Shown: positions 52,525 to 62,554, counted from the stretch's first letter. The stretch is DNA of 64,000 nt from Sneathiella sedimenti (GCF_017313765.1 NZ_JAFLNC010000002.1:372001-436000); one strand, 5' to 3'. Program-made: numbers and translations. Notes: generated from the sequence alone by a model not told the origin.

Positions 52525-53490
52525 ATGGCCGAAATTGCCGGGCTTGTATTTCCCCTTTTCGGGCTGATCCTGCTCGGATATCTCACGGCGCGGATCACAA
52601 AGCAGCCAGCCGAAGCCATGGGCTGGCTCAATACCTTTATCATCTATGTCGCGCTGCCCTGCCTGTTCTTCAAGCTGCTCTCAAAAACGCCAATCGAAAA
52701 GCTAACAAGCTGGGAGTTTATCACCACCAACGTCTCTACCACCTTTGTGATCTTCCTGATCGTCTATGCCATCGCCCGGCTGTTGGTGAAGGCAACCACA
52801 CCGGAGGCAACCATTCAGGGCCTCGCCGGTGCCTATGGCAATATCGGCTATATGGGGCCGGGGATTGCGCTGCTGACCTTCGGGGAGGCGGCCGCCGTCC
52901 CCCTCGCACTGATCTTCTGTTTCGAGAATGTCCTGCATTTTATCGTCGCCCCGACGATGATGGCGCTTTCGGGCGGGAAGGAGCGGCATGTCGCAGCGCT
53001 GCTCGGGCAGATCGCGAAGAAGGTCTTCCTGCATCCCTTTATCATTGCGACCATTGTCGGTGTGGCGGCGGCGATCATAGAGTTCACGCCGCCGACGCCG
53101 ATTGAGCGATTGATCGATTATCTCGCCCAGGCCGCCGCGCCCTGCGCCCTTTTCGCGATGGGGGTAACGCTGGCCCTCCGGCCGCTCAAGCGTGTACCTG
53201 TGGAACTCACCTTTATCATCCCCTTTAACCTCGTGGTGCATCCAGTGCTGATGTATCTAAGTTTAAGCTGGTTCGGGGATTTTGACCCCATCTGGGTCTA
53301 TACCGCTGTCCTGCTGGCGGCGCTGCCAACGGCGACGAATGTCTTTGTCATTGCCCAGCAATATGGCGTCTGGGTCGAGCGTGCCTCGGCCACCATCCTG
53401 CTCACCACCATGCTCTCGGTCCTGACCGTCACGCTGTTACTGTATGCGATGACCACCGGCCTGATGCCCGCGGATTTATTTGTGGGGTGA
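52525..53490 (+). CDS. AEC family transporter (auxin efflux carrier type)
   Basis: A 321-residue permease with ten helices in two inverted halves, the AEC pattern. PLFGLILLGYLTAR starts the first half, YGNIGYMGPGIALL near residue 95 is the conserved crossing, and AALPTATNVFVIAQQYG near residue 265 is the second. Members export or import malonate, auxin-like acids and other carboxylates. Coming after the oxidoreductase it may move the related acid. The stop is followed by 125 bases with no gene before an AT-rich TPR gene. Confidence 0.85.
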   Translation: MAEIAGLVFPLFGLILLGYLTARITKQPAEAMGWLNTFIIYVALPCLFFKLLSKTPIEKLTSWEFITTNVSTTFVIFLIVYAIARLLVKATTPEATIQGLAGAYGNIGYMGPGIALLTFGEAAAVPLALIFCFENVLHFIVAPTMMALSGGKERHVAALLGQIAKKVFLHPFIIATIVGVAAAIIEFTPPTPIERLIDYLAQAAAPCALFAMGVTLALRPLKRVPVELTFIIPFNLVVHPVLMYLSLSWFGDFDPIWVYTAVLLAALPTATNVFVIAQQYGVWVERASATILLTTMLSVLTVTLLLYAMTTGLMPADLFVG

Positions 53491-53615
53491 GGGAGTTGGC
53501 TTTGAATCAGTGTGTATTTATGCGCAAAAAAGGCAAAATTGACTACCAGAACAGGGATATTGAATGTTAGAAGAGGAATGAAATCCATATTTTCTAGTAA
53601 TAGGGGTGGAGGATA

Positions 53616-54734
53616 ATGAGATATCTCACAGTTTTATTTATATTCATTCTCGGCATCACAAGCCTCCCCTCGATGGTAAATGGGACGATGCTTGAGAGCT
53701 GTAAAAAAAATCCCAGTGCAGACGCGCGAAAATATCACAAATTAGAAATTCAATTTTATACTCTTTGTCTTGAATTAACCGAGATTTCGGATAAAGAGCG
53801 AGCCACGTATCTTAGAAAAAGGGGCATGGCGTATGGGTATCAAAAGAAATTTTCGGTTGCGTTGGATGATTTGAATTCAGCTATAAAACTAGACCCGAAC
53901 AATGCTCTTTTGTTTGTTAGCAAGGGATTGATTTACGTTGAAAAAAGAGACTTTAAATCCGCTTTTCGTGAATTTGCGGAGGCGTTGGATAGAGATCCAA
54001 ACAATCATCAGGCCCTTTTAAGCAGGGGACTCCTTTATGAAAAACTTAACAATGATGAAAACGCAAAAGAAGATTTCCAGAACGCAATAAATGCAGGAGC
54101 GCAACATCCCTATCTGTTGCAAAAAGCGAGACAATACGGTTTGCTATTGGGTGGAGGAGTTAATAGGCCTGGGACACACATTCTTTTTGAAATTCCCAAT
54201 ACATTTACCTTGATTTTAAAAGATCAGACCCTTCGCAGTTCTATTTTGAAATACATCCCCAAGGCTGAGAGGTTAGATAATTGGTCAGAAATTATTCAGG
54301 TAACAACTACAGGCTTTAAAGAACCTAGAACAGATTTTGCCGGTCAGTATTGGGCCGAACGCCTTAAAGCTTATGCAAAAACATGTAAGAAATCAGAATT
54401 TCGCGACTATAACTTTCCCAACAGTTCTTTTACCTATCCGAAAGAAAGTCCGGACTATCCAGGTCACTTTTTAGTTGAGTCTGATCGCGTACGTGCGGGT
54501 ATGTTGTTTTGCGATGGATTGGATACAACCGGTATGTATAATACACTGAGTCCAAAACTCAATGTATTTTTCTTTGTCAAAGTAATTGAGACCCCATATC
54601 GAAAGTATGTATTTCAATATATGTGGAGAAATGCCGATAAGTTCGCCAATTTTGTGGAACTATCTGGCAAGTTGGAAAATTTTATCATTCCAACTATGAT
54701 GGGGGCGCAGGTTTACTTAGAAAAAATACCGTGA
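53616..54734 (+). CDS. Exported TPR protein, AT-rich
   Basis: A 372-residue protein with a signal peptide of about 22 residues and three TPR units at about residues 66-165 ([25 protein letters not shown] is an example region, not fully listed here). The C-terminal half of about 200 residues has no family I recognise. It has three or four cysteines that could pair. Codon use is far more AT-rich than the flanking genes, suggesting transfer or relaxed composition. It is a single-gene unit. A periplasmic protein-protein role is the only inference that is safe. Confidence 0.78.
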   Translation: MRYLTVLFIFILGITSLPSMVNGTMLESCKKNPSADARKYHKLEIQFYTLCLELTEISDKERATYLRKRGMAYGYQKKFSVALDDLNSAIKLDPNNALLFVSKGLIYVEKRDFKSAFREFAEALDRDPNNHQALLSRGLLYEKLNNDENAKEDFQNAINAGAQHPYLLQKARQYGLLLGGGVNRPGTHILFEIPNTFTLILKDQTLRSSILKYIPKAERLDNWSEIIQVTTTGFKEPRTDFAGQYWAERLKAYAKTCKKSEFRDYNFPNSSFTYPKESPDYPGHFLVESDRVRAGMLFCDGLDTTGMYNTLSPKLNVFFFVKVIETPYRKYVFQYMWRNADKFANFVELSGKLENFIIPTMMGAQVYLEKIP

Positions 54735-54891
54735 TGTGAGCCATATACGACTAATACTTTTTATCTACTGCTATGCACTTGATAGCTATTCAAGAAACCG
54801 CTCCTCATCTCATCACAACAATTGCGTTCCTCACGTCCCTTCGCTAAAAGGGGCGCAGCGAATTATTTGTGGATCAGGAGCGGAAATCCCT

Positions 54892-56571
54892 ATGGCGTCT
54901 TATCAGTATATTTATGTGATGAATGGTTTGTCGAAGACCTATCCGGGCGGCAAGCAGGTGTTGAAAGACATCCGGCTTTCCTTCTTCCCGGGCGCGAAAA
55001 TTGGCGTGCTTGGCCTCAACGGCGCGGGTAAGTCGACGCTCCTTAAAATCATGGCGGGGATCGAGACCGAGTTCACCGGCGAGGCCTGGGCTGCCGACGG
55101 GGTCAAGGTCGGCTATCTCGCGCAGGAGCCGGAGCTGGACCCGGCAAAGGACGTGCTTGGCAATGTCATGGATGGGGTGGCCGAGAAGAAGGCGCTCCTC
55201 GATAAATTCAACGAGATTTCCGCCCGTTTCGCCGAGGACCTCACCGATGATGAGATGAATGACCTGATCGCGGAGCAGGGCGAGCTGCAGGAGCAGATCG
55301 ATGCGCAGAACCTCTGGGATCTCGACCGCGAGGTGGAGATTGCCATGGACGCGCTGCGTTGTCCGCCAGGCGACGCCGATGTCACCAAGCTCTCGGGCGG
55401 GGAACGTCGCCGCGTTGCACTGTGCCGCTTGCTGCTGTCGCAGCCGGATATGCTGCTGCTCGACGAGCCGACCAACCATCTCGATGCCGAGAGTGTCGCC
55501 TGGCTGGAGCGCTTCCTGCATGACTATTCCGGCACCGTCGTCGCCGTGACCCATGATCGTTATTTCCTCGACAACGTGGCGGGCTGGATATTAGAGCTTG
55601 ACCGTGGCCACGGCATTCCGTGGGAAGGCAACTATTCAAGCTGGCTGGAGCAGAAGGAGAAACGCCTCGCGCAGGAAGGCAAGGCCGAGGATGCACGGCG
55701 GAAAACGCTGGATCGGGAGCTGGAATGGATCCGGCAGGGGCCAAAGGGCCGCCAAACCAAATCCAAGGCCCGTATCAGTGCCTATGAGGATTTGCTGGCC
55801 GAGCAGAATTCCAAGCAGGCCGATGCGATGCAGATTTATATCCCGGCGGGTCAGCGTCTTGGCGATCTGGTGGTCGAGGCGGAGAACGTCTCCAAGGCGT
55901 TCGGTGATAAACTGCTGATCGACGGCTTGGACTTTAAGCTCCCGGCAGGGGCGATCGTTGGCGTGATCGGGCCGAACGGCGCCGGTAAAACGACCCTTTT
56001 CAAACTGCTGACAGGCCAGGAAAAGCCGGATACCGGCAGCTTCAAGGTCGGCCCGACAGTACAGCTCGGCTATGTCGATCAGGATCGTGACACGCTCGAT
56101 CCCAACAAGAATGTGTGGGAGGAAATTTCCGAAGGGAACGAGATCATCTATCTCGGCAAGAAGGAGATCAACAGCCGCGCCTATGTGTCAGGCTTTAACT
56201 TCAAGGGCTCGGACCAGCAGAAGAAGGTCGGCCAGCTTTCGGGCGGGGAACGCAACCGCGTCAACCTCGCGAAAATGCTGAAGGCCGGCAGCAACTTCCT
56301 CCTCCTCGACGAGCCGACCAACGACCTCGACGTTGATACCCTCCGGGCGCTGGAAGAGGCGCTGCTACAGTTCGCCGGTTGCGCCGTGGTCATCAGCCAT
56401 GATCGCTGGTTCCTCGACCGGATTGCCACCCATATCCTCGCCTATGAGGGCGACAGCCATGTGGAATGGTTCGAGGGCAATTTCGAGGCCTATGAGGAAG
56501 ACAAACGCAAACGCCTCGGCAAGGAAGCGACCGAACCGCACCGCATTAAATACAAGCCGATCAAGCGCTAG
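54892..56571 (+). CDS. ettA: EttA, energy-dependent translational throttle (ABC-F)
   Basis: A 559-residue ABC-F protein with two ATPase domains and no membrane part. Domain 1 has GLNGAGKST near residue 39, LSGGERRRV and [11 protein letters not shown]; domain 2 has GPNGAGKTT near 356, LSGGERNRV and [11 protein letters not shown]. The linker has [19 protein letters not shown], the P-site tRNA motif of EttA. The length matches E. coli EttA (555). EttA binds the ribosomal E site and gates initiation according to energy state. The ATG at 54892 with AGGAG upstream is chosen; the longer frame begins in an AT-rich leader. Confidence 0.93.
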   Translation: MASYQYIYVMNGLSKTYPGGKQVLKDIRLSFFPGAKIGVLGLNGAGKSTLLKIMAGIETEFTGEAWAADGVKVGYLAQEPELDPAKDVLGNVMDGVAEKKALLDKFNEISARFAEDLTDDEMNDLIAEQGELQEQIDAQNLWDLDREVEIAMDALRCPPGDADVTKLSGGERRRVALCRLLLSQPDMLLLDEPTNHLDAESVAWLERFLHDYSGTVVAVTHDRYFLDNVAGWILELDRGHGIPWEGNYSSWLEQKEKRLAQEGKAEDARRKTLDRELEWIRQGPKGRQTKSKARISAYEDLLAEQNSKQADAMQIYIPAGQRLGDLVVEAENVSKAFGDKLLIDGLDFKLPAGAIVGVIGPNGAGKTTLFKLLTGQEKPDTGSFKVGPTVQLGYVDQDRDTLDPNKNVWEEISEGNEIIYLGKKEINSRAYVSGFNFKGSDQQKKVGQLSGGERNRVNLAKMLKAGSNFLLLDEPTNDLDVDTLRALEEALLQFAGCAVVISHDRWFLDRIATHILAYEGDSHVEWFEGNFEAYEEDKRKRLGKEATEPHRIKYKPIKR

Positions 56572-56574
56572 GGA

Positions 56575-57195
56575 CTAGGCTGTGTGTAGCGCCAGCGCGC
56601 GCTGCACAGCCGGGCGCTCCATCATACGGGCAAAATGCGCCTCAATTTTCGGGAAATCCGCGATGTTGACACCGTCGCCTTCGAGCCAGCGGCTCACCGT
56701 GAAGAGATAGGGGTCAGCGACGCTGTAGTCGTCCCCCATTACCCAGGGACCCTTAAACATTTCTGACTGAATAAGGGCGAAGCAATCTTCCATATTGCTT
56801 TTCACTTTGCGGCCCATATCCTCGATAGAGGATTTTTCAGTCACCCAGCGGGTGCCGCGTCTGCGATGAGCGTGGTTCACATGTGCTGTTGAACTGAGGT
56901 AGCTGTTGATGGACTGCATCTTGCCAAGTTGAAACACATCATCCAGCGGCGCAAGTTTGGCATCTGGATGCTTTTGCGCGAGATAGAGGAGGATGGCCGG
57001 CGTCTCGGTCAGGATGCCCTGCTCGGTGATCAGCGCGGGAACGCGCCCCTTTGGATTGATTTTGAGATAATCCGGTTTCGTCTGCTCGCCATCTGCGAAA
57101 TTGACCCGGATGGCGTCGAATGACGCTCCGATCTCTTCCAGGACAATATGGGGTGTCAGGGCAATGGTGCCGGGGGAATAGAATAGTTTGTACAT
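56575..57195 (-). CDS. Glutathione S-transferase family protein
   Basis: A 206-residue protein with a thioredoxin-like N-domain (YSPGTIALTPHIVLEEIGASF) including the cis-proline site (GRVPAL) and the glutathione-binding TETPAILLYL, followed by an alpha-helical C-domain. The catalytic residue is likely the Ser or Tyr in YSPG. Substrate is not known. It is convergent with ettA (three bases apart) and its start faces a 149-base gap. Confidence 0.88.
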   Translation of the reverse strand: MYKLFYSPGTIALTPHIVLEEIGASFDAIRVNFADGEQTKPDYLKINPKGRVPALITEQGILTETPAILLYLAQKHPDAKLAPLDDVFQLGKMQSINSYLSSTAHVNHAHRRRGTRWVTEKSSIEDMGRKVKSNMEDCFALIQSEMFKGPWVMGDDYSVADPYLFTVSRWLEGDGVNIADFPKIEAHFARMMERPAVQRALALHTA

Positions 57196-57319
57196 GATAA
57201 TCCCTGTTGTTTTCTATGAACCATACCCTGAATTTGCGAGCCTAGGATAGACAAAAGTTCTCATCTCGGCGTGGGGCATTTAATGGATGAAGATATACAA
57301 AAGCGCTTTATACTGTTGG

Positions 57320-57335
57320 GATAGCAATTGCTATC
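57320..57335. promoter_or_regulatory. 16-base perfect palindrome near the start of a lipoprotein gene
   Basis: GATAGCAATTGCTATC is a perfect palindrome. It ends nine bases before the ATG at 57345, overlaps the expected transcription start region and follows a TATACT at 57309-57314 that could be a -10 box. This is the layout of a repressor operator. No regulator gene is adjacent. Confidence 0.5.
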
Positions 57336-57344
57336 TGAGGCGAC

Positions 57345-58226
57345 ATGAAATCGTTTGTTTTCCTGATCATGATAATGGCCTTGGCCGCCTGTGCCGGCAC
57401 TGGGCGGCAGGCGGCTCACAATGTCTGGCCCTCGGACCCGGAAGAGCGGTCAGCGGCGGAACGAGTCTATGCAAAGACGCTAGGCAGGCCAGTCGGCGTG
57501 ATGCCTCCGGGTCTGGATTTTACGTTTCGCGAGATTGTGGAGAAGCAAATACTGGATCATTTTGACTATCGGCTTGACCAGCTCGATGGCGCCGACCTGT
57601 TGAATGCTGTCCGGGAAAATGTAGCCAGCAACTTTATCGATGACCTGAGCCTCAGCGCGTGTCGGGATCCTGATATTCGGTTTTTGCTGAACAACGGTTT
57701 TGACTATGAATTCCGAATGAGAATCTTTGGCAGCAAAGGGACGAGCACGGCGTCGAACAAAATGGACAAGGGATTTTGCGTTGCCAGCGACTTGCCGCTT
57801 GCCAATCAGAATGCCATTGAGTCTCGCTTTGAAAAAGTCCGGCACTGGCCGAACGGTGATCGTGTTGATCCACGGTTGGTGGAGCGGGTCATGGGATTGT
57901 TTCAGGTGGCGGCCGCCAAACATGAACCGCCTGATGTGGACGGACTAGCCCTGAAGACTACTAATCTAGAGGCCGAAGGGCTTATGTTGTCTTTTTACGT
58001 GGCCAAAGAACAAAAAAATACCATAAAGCAAAGTAAGTATTGGCCTCAGAATTTTAAGGGGCGGATTCTTGCGAAGCGCTGTACAAGCAAGGCGTCGCTT
58101 GCGGCGATAACAGTGGGGGCAGTTTTCAGATACTCGATCGAGTTCCTGTCAAACAAAGAAGTTTTGGAGCACGTCGTTTTTACGGTTAGCTATCCGGACT
58201 GTTTACTTTATAACAAAAAACCGTGA
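57345..58226 (+). CDS. Lipoprotein of unknown function
   Basis: A 293-residue predicted lipoprotein with lipobox ALAAC (Cys16). The mature part has several cysteines and a charged middle, without a family I can name. The C-terminal 90 residues contain a compact segment rich in Lys and beta-strand patterns. Composition changes along the gene and becomes AT-rich toward the 3-prime end. The start is ATG at 57345 with GAGGCG just upstream. A small hairpin follows the stop. It is separate from the rhamnose operon. Confidence 0.72.
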   Translation: MKSFVFLIMIMALAACAGTGRQAAHNVWPSDPEERSAAERVYAKTLGRPVGVMPPGLDFTFREIVEKQILDHFDYRLDQLDGADLLNAVRENVASNFIDDLSLSACRDPDIRFLLNNGFDYEFRMRIFGSKGTSTASNKMDKGFCVASDLPLANQNAIESRFEKVRHWPNGDRVDPRLVERVMGLFQVAAAKHEPPDVDGLALKTTNLEAEGLMLSFYVAKEQKNTIKQSKYWPQNFKGRILAKRCTSKASLAAITVGAVFRYSIEFLSNKEVLEHVVFTVSYPDCLLYNKKP

Positions 58227-58234
58227 TGAAGGTG

Positions 58235-58251
58235 TTCCGGGGTTCCCGGAA
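58235..58251 (+). terminator. Short hairpin after the lipoprotein gene
   Basis: TTCCGGG (58235-58241) and CCCGGAA (58245-58251) form a perfect seven-base stem with a three-base loop, nine bases after the stop. The following bases are GCGTAGTGTTT, so the T run is weak. It separates the lipoprotein from the rfb operon. Confidence 0.45.
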
Positions 58252-58278
58252 GCGTAGTGTTTAAGGACGTGACTGAGC

Positions 58279-58848
58279 ATGCAGATTGAAGAGACGGCGA
58301 TTAAAGACGTACAAATCCTGTGTCCGAAAAAGTTCGGGGATGACAGGGGGTTTTTCTCCGAAGTCTGGAACGCTCAGACGCTGAAAGAAGCGGGGCTAGA
58401 CCTTACCTTCGTGCAGGACAATCATGCCTATAACGCCGAGGCAGGTGTCGTGCGGGGGTTGCACTACCAACTGGATCCGAAGGCGCAAGGCAAGCTGGTG
58501 CGGGTCCTCCGTGGCGCGGTTATCGATGTCGCGGTGGATATCCGGGTGGGCTCCCCGACCTTCGGTCAACATGTGGCGGTGGAATTGTCGGCGGACAACT
58601 GGCGTCAGCTTTGGGTGCCGGCTGGCTTTGCCCATGGCTATTGCACATTGGAACCGGATACGGAAATTGTTTACAAGGTAACGGATTATTACAGCCCGGA
58701 GCATGACTGCGGTATTTTCTGGAATGATCCGGATTTGAATATTAATTGGTCCGTATCGACGGAAAAGGCGATTCTTTCAGAAAAAGATAAGATTTTGCCT
58801 CTATTAAAAGATCAGACAAGATTATTCGAATTCAAGGAAACCAGATGA
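58279..58848 (+). CDS. rfbC: dTDP-4-dehydrorhamnose 3,5-epimerase
   Basis: A 189-residue cupin epimerase of the RmlC type. The catalytic His is in GLHYQ near residue 57, the Lys and acid residues are in [10 protein letters not shown] and [11 protein letters not shown], and the [11 protein letters not shown] motif near residue 112 includes the conserved Ala-His. It converts dTDP-4-keto-6-deoxyglucose to the L-rhamno form. The stop overlaps the rfbB ATG by four bases. Confidence 0.93.
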   Translation: MQIEETAIKDVQILCPKKFGDDRGFFSEVWNAQTLKEAGLDLTFVQDNHAYNAEAGVVRGLHYQLDPKAQGKLVRVLRGAVIDVAVDIRVGSPTFGQHVAVELSADNWRQLWVPAGFAHGYCTLEPDTEIVYKVTDYYSPEHDCGIFWNDPDLNINWSVSTEKAILSEKDKILPLLKDQTRLFEFKETR

Positions 58849-59900
58849 CTGTTTTTGTCACAGGAGGAGCGGGCTTTATCGGATCCGCCCTTGCCCGCGA
58901 CCTGATCGACCAGGGCAAGGAAGATGTTTTGATTATCGACAAGCTGACCTATGCCGGATCGCTCGAAAGCCTGAAACCCGTCAGCAACAGCCCGCATTAT
59001 CACTTTTCACAAACTGACATCTGCGATCGGGATGGAATTGGTGCACTGTTCACCAAATACAAGCCAAGCGCGGTCTATCATCTGGCGGCGGAGTCCCATG
59101 TCGACCGGTCGATCGATGGTCCGGCGGATTTTGTCCAGACAAACCTCGTCGGTACCTTCACCATGCTGGATGCGGCTTACCACTATTGGCGCGCCCTGGA
59201 GGGAGCTACAAAGGAAAGTTTCCGTTTCCTGCATGTCTCGACGGATGAAGTCTATGGCGAACTTGGCCCGGAAGGATTGTTCTCGGAAACGAGCCCTTAT
59301 GATCCCAACTCACCCTATTCAGCGAGCAAGGCGGGGTCCGATCATCTGGCGCGAGCCTGGCACCGTACCTATGGCCTGCCGGTGCTGGTGACCAACTGTT
59401 CCAACAACTACGGACCCTATCAGTTCCCTGAAAAACTTCTGCCGGTGATTATCCTGAACTGCCTGAAAAGCAAGGAACTGCCGGTTTACGGCAAGGGAGA
59501 GAACATCCGCGACTGGCTCTATGTGGAGGATCATGCCGCCGCCCTGCAACAGGTAGTGGCCTCCGGTGAAATCGGGGAGACCTACATGATTGGCGGCCGG
59601 GCCGAGCGGACAAATATCGATATGGTCCGCAGCATCTGCAAGATAATGGACAAGAAATTCCCGGAAAAAGCACCGCACGAGGACTTGATCCGTTTCGTGA
59701 CCGACCGACCGGGACATGACGCCCGCTACGCGGTGGACTGCTCGAAAATAGAGGCGGAACTCGGCTGGTCGCAATCCCTGGATCTGGAAACCGGCCTTGA
59801 GAAAACCGTCGACTGGTATCTCGAAAACCTTGATTGGGTGAAGGCGGTTGCCGCAGATTATACACAGGAACGCCTTGGCCTCGGAACAACAGGCCAATGA
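58845..59900 (+). CDS. rfbB: dTDP-glucose 4,6-dehydratase
   Basis: A 351-residue extended [11 protein letters not shown] near residue 7 binds NAD, the active-site STDEVYG lies near 128 and [11 protein letters not shown] gives the Tyr and Lys, all intact, in contrast with the variant SDR at 4283-5275. It makes dTDP-4-keto-6-deoxyglucose for rhamnose synthesis. Translation is coupled to rfbC and rfbD by ATGA overlaps. Confidence 0.93.
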   Translation: MTVFVTGGAGFIGSALARDLIDQGKEDVLIIDKLTYAGSLESLKPVSNSPHYHFSQTDICDRDGIGALFTKYKPSAVYHLAAESHVDRSIDGPADFVQTNLVGTFTMLDAAYHYWRALEGATKESFRFLHVSTDEVYGELGPEGLFSETSPYDPNSPYSASKAGSDHLARAWHRTYGLPVLVTNCSNNYGPYQFPEKLLPVIILNCLKSKELPVYGKGENIRDWLYVEDHAAALQQVVASGEIGETYMIGGRAERTNIDMVRSICKIMDKKFPEKAPHEDLIRFVTDRPGHDARYAVDCSKIEAELGWSQSLDLETGLEKTVDWYLENLDWVKAVAADYTQERLGLGTTGQ

Positions 59901-60757
59901 AGGTACTGGTCACCGGGGCTGGCGGCCAGGTAGGGCAGGCGCTGCAGAAACTTGCGCCGTCTCATAAGATCGACGTCATTGCGCTCGACCGTCAGGCGCT
60001 CGACATTACGGACCTGTCCGCCGTTCAGACGCGAGTTGGCGAAATCTCTCCCGATATAGTGATCAACGCTGCCGCCTATACGGCCGTAGACAGGGCGGAA
60101 GAGGAGGGGGAGGCGGCCTTCGCCATTAACGCCCAGGGGACGGAAAACCTGGCACTTGCCTGTGCGAAAAAGGATATCCCGTTCCTGCATATCTCGACGG
60201 ATTTTGTATTCAATGGCAGGAAAGACGGTGCCTATCTGGAGGATGATCCTGTCGCGCCGCTCAGTATCTATGGGGAAAGCAAGGCGGAGGGGGAAGCCCG
60301 CACCGCCGCGGTATCACAAAAATACATCATTCTGCGGACAGCGTGGGTCTTCGGCGGCGCACAGAATTTTGTCAACACCATGCTCCGGTTGGCGGAAAGT
60401 CATAAGGAACTCAACATTGTCGATGACCAGACCGGCGGACCGACCGCGGCGGATGATATCGCGACAAGCCTGTTGCGAATTGCCGGAGCTGTCCGGCAGC
60501 CGGGATTTAAAGACTGGGGCATTTTCCATTATTGCGGCGCGCCGGCCGTGACCTGGTATGGCTTTGCACAGGCCATATTTGCCCGGCATGCGGAGGCGCC
60601 CGTCCTCAATCCCATCCCGACGGAGGATTTTCCTGTTCCTGCGGAGCGTCCCAAGAATTCCGTGCTTGATTGTTCAAAGATTAAACGGGTTTTTGGCATT
60701 GACCAGCCGGATTGGCAAAAGGCATTATCCGGAATATTGGCGAAACAAGAAAAATAG
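59897..60757 (+). CDS. rfbD: dTDP-4-dehydrorhamnose reductase
   Basis: A 286-residue reductase of the RmlD type with [12 protein letters not shown] at the N-terminus, ISTDFVFNG near residue 100 and YGESKAEGE with catalytic Tyr and Lys near 128. It makes dTDP-L-rhamnose from the RfbC product. The ATG at 59897 overlaps the rfbB stop. The first enzyme of the pathway (RfbA, glucose-1-phosphate thymidylyltransferase) is not in this operon or window, so it must be encoded elsewhere. Confidence 0.93.
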   Translation: MKVLVTGAGGQVGQALQKLAPSHKIDVIALDRQALDITDLSAVQTRVGEISPDIVINAAAYTAVDRAEEEGEAAFAINAQGTENLALACAKKDIPFLHISTDFVFNGRKDGAYLEDDPVAPLSIYGESKAEGEARTAAVSQKYIILRTAWVFGGAQNFVNTMLRLAESHKELNIVDDQTGGPTAADDIATSLLRIAGAVRQPGFKDWGIFHYCGAPAVTWYGFAQAIFARHAEAPVLNPIPTEDFPVPAERPKNSVLDCSKIKRVFGIDQPDWQKALSGILAKQEK

Positions 60758-60767
60758 AGATAACCCA

Positions 60768-61202
60768 ATGGCCCGTCAGGAATTTCACTTTTTTCATCCT
60801 TTTCGTGTGCGCTACTCCGAGATCGACGCACAGAGCGTTGTTTTCAATGCTCATTACCTGACCTATTTTGATACGGCCATTACGGAATTTTTCCGTCATC
60901 TGGGCTATAACCATCAGGACTATGTGAAACGGACCGGGAAGGATTTCCACCTCGTGAAATCGCTGGTCCTGTATGAAAAGCCGATCTTGTTCGACGCTGA
61001 GATTGAGGTCGGTGTCCGGATTGAGAAAATAGGCCGATCCTCCATCACTTTCGCTCTGGCCATTTTTGCAAAAGGCGAGGAAACCCGTTATTGCACAGGG
61101 GAGATCGTCTGGGTCAACACCGACCAGACCACCCATAAACCCGAACCCGTCGATAACGAATTCCTTGAATTGTTCGAGACGTTCGAGACTGTAAAGAAAT
61201 AG
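60768..61202 (+). CDS. 4HBT family acyl-CoA thioesterase
   Basis: A 144-residue hotdog thioesterase of the YbgC/4-hydroxybenzoyl-CoA type; RVRYSEIDAQSVVFNAHYLTYFD near residue 12 is the active-site region, with Asp or its neighbour as catalytic acid. The ATG at 60768 lies ten bases after the rfbD stop, so it is probably transcribed with the rhamnose genes although no functional link is obvious. It converges on the lipoprotein gene, with a 29-base gap. Confidence 0.83.
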   Translation: MARQEFHFFHPFRVRYSEIDAQSVVFNAHYLTYFDTAITEFFRHLGYNHQDYVKRTGKDFHLVKSLVLYEKPILFDAEIEVGVRIEKIGRSSITFALAIFAKGEETRYCTGEIVWVNTDQTTHKPEPVDNEFLELFETFETVKK

Positions 61203-61231
61203 CGCGTTTGCGCAGCCTTATCATTCTTCTG

Positions 61232-62554
61232 TCAATTTGTTTTCTGCATCCGCATACTGATAACACCGTGGCACTGGCCATAGTGCCCGCCGCCGCTGGG
61301 TGACTCCGCCCGGAAAAACTTGTCCGGGCCGTCGAGAACGAAACGCTCGGTCCATCGCCACAGAGTCCCGCCAGCCGGCACGTTTATTTGTAAATCTACA
61401 TGACCGGGATTGTTTTCACCATTCAGATGGAGAGCGGTTCGTCCGCTATAGACCGCTTTTGAGATAATTCCCCGATGGAAATCCAGAGGAAAACTCCAAT
61501 TGACATTTTGAATGCAGGACGCCGACGCCCCGCTGGATGATTTATAATTGGCAAAAACCTGCCAGGTACCTGTTGGATCAAATCCATTGTAGTTTTCACT
61601 AACTTGGCCGGAGGCACCTGATATGTCGCCGACTGTATCAGCTTTCTTCATATGGAGTTTCATTATTCCCGGGCAAGCTCCATTTGCACTTGCTTCAAAC
61701 CATTCCTCGTCGCTGTTTATTTTAAATCTATCCTTCCATTCAAATTCACCTGAATTAAGTGGACCGTTCAGTTTTAAATCGACAAAATCATCATAATTTT
61801 CGCCGGTTAGATAGAGCGGAAGGTTGCCATCCCAATAAGTATTTGAGAACTTTCCTCGTCTGAAATCGAGGATGAAACTCCACCGGGCGCTTTTCGGGCA
61901 GGCACTAATATTATCAGGCCCTCTTTGATATCGAACTATAACCTGCCAGTTACCGGTCGGATCAAAAGTCTTTACCCCGCTTACGCGTCGCTGCGCCAAA
62001 AGGTCAAGTCGATCCTGTGCAGGCCCTATAAAGGGGCCGTCGCTGTAGGTGTCCATAAACTCCTGTATTGGCAGAGGGTCATTGCTGTTTTGCACGCGTT
62101 TCCAGGCTTCCAACATTGTTTTATCGTCAGACGACAATTTTTCGTTCTTTGTGGTGTTTGCAAGAGTCAATAGCTTCACATTGATTGCCGCTTCAAGATC
62201 ACGGATCCATTGATTGTAGTTGCGATGGATCCCGTATCCGTTAGCCAGTAAATTGACACTTGAAGCATAGGTAATGGAGTAGCTGATCAATGAATAATCA
62301 ATTCGAACATCGGCCTGATGATTTCGAATTCTAAGCACGCCTTCGATCTTGCCGGGGCCGGTGTCTTTCATTTTCCAATTCTTGCTGGCACCGGCCTGTT
62401 TGATTGCCTTGCCAACCTCTTCAAGTGACGTAAAGACAAGGCCTTGTGGAACTGGGACATTCTCAGAATTGTAGACCGGCTGTATCCGTTCCTGGCAGCC
62501 GCTGGCGAGGAAGACAACAAAGACGAGAGTTAGGACGCGAAAGTATGGTTTCAA
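61232..62554 (-). CDS. Multidomain lipoprotein with N-terminal paralogous domain and tandem repeats
   Basis: A 440-residue lipoprotein with lipobox LASGC (Cys20). Residues about 21-130 are a paralogue of the small lipoprotein at 9028-9435, sharing QPVYN, SYSITYASSV and IHRNYNQWIR. Residues about 148-190 look like the short helical motif with FMDTYSDGPF found in other bacterial envelope proteins. Then two tandem repeats of about 110 residues follow, at 197-303 and 325-437. Each starts FDPTG.WQV, contains WSF.LDF.RG and ends with an MKL/MRM strand. Each repeat keeps two cysteines (219/294 and 347/428), probably a disulfide pair. Function unknown; an outer-membrane or surface role is likely. Confidence 0.8.
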   Translation of the reverse strand: MKPYFRVLTLVFVVFLASGCQERIQPVYNSENVPVPQGLVFTSLEEVGKAIKQAGASKNWKMKDTGPGKIEGVLRIRNHQADVRIDYSLISYSITYASSVNLLANGYGIHRNYNQWIRDLEAAINVKLLTLANTTKNEKLSSDDKTMLEAWKRVQNSNDPLPIQEFMDTYSDGPFIGPAQDRLDLLAQRRVSGVKTFDPTGNWQVIVRYQRGPDNISACPKSARWSFILDFRRGKFSNTYWDGNLPLYLTGENYDDFVDLKLNGPLNSGEFEWKDRFKINSDEEWFEASANGACPGIMKLHMKKADTVGDISGASGQVSENYNGFDPTGTWQVFANYKSSSGASASCIQNVNWSFPLDFHRGIISKAVYSGRTALHLNGENNPGHVDLQINVPAGGTLWRWTERFVLDGPDKFFRAESPSGGGHYGQCHGVISMRMQKTN

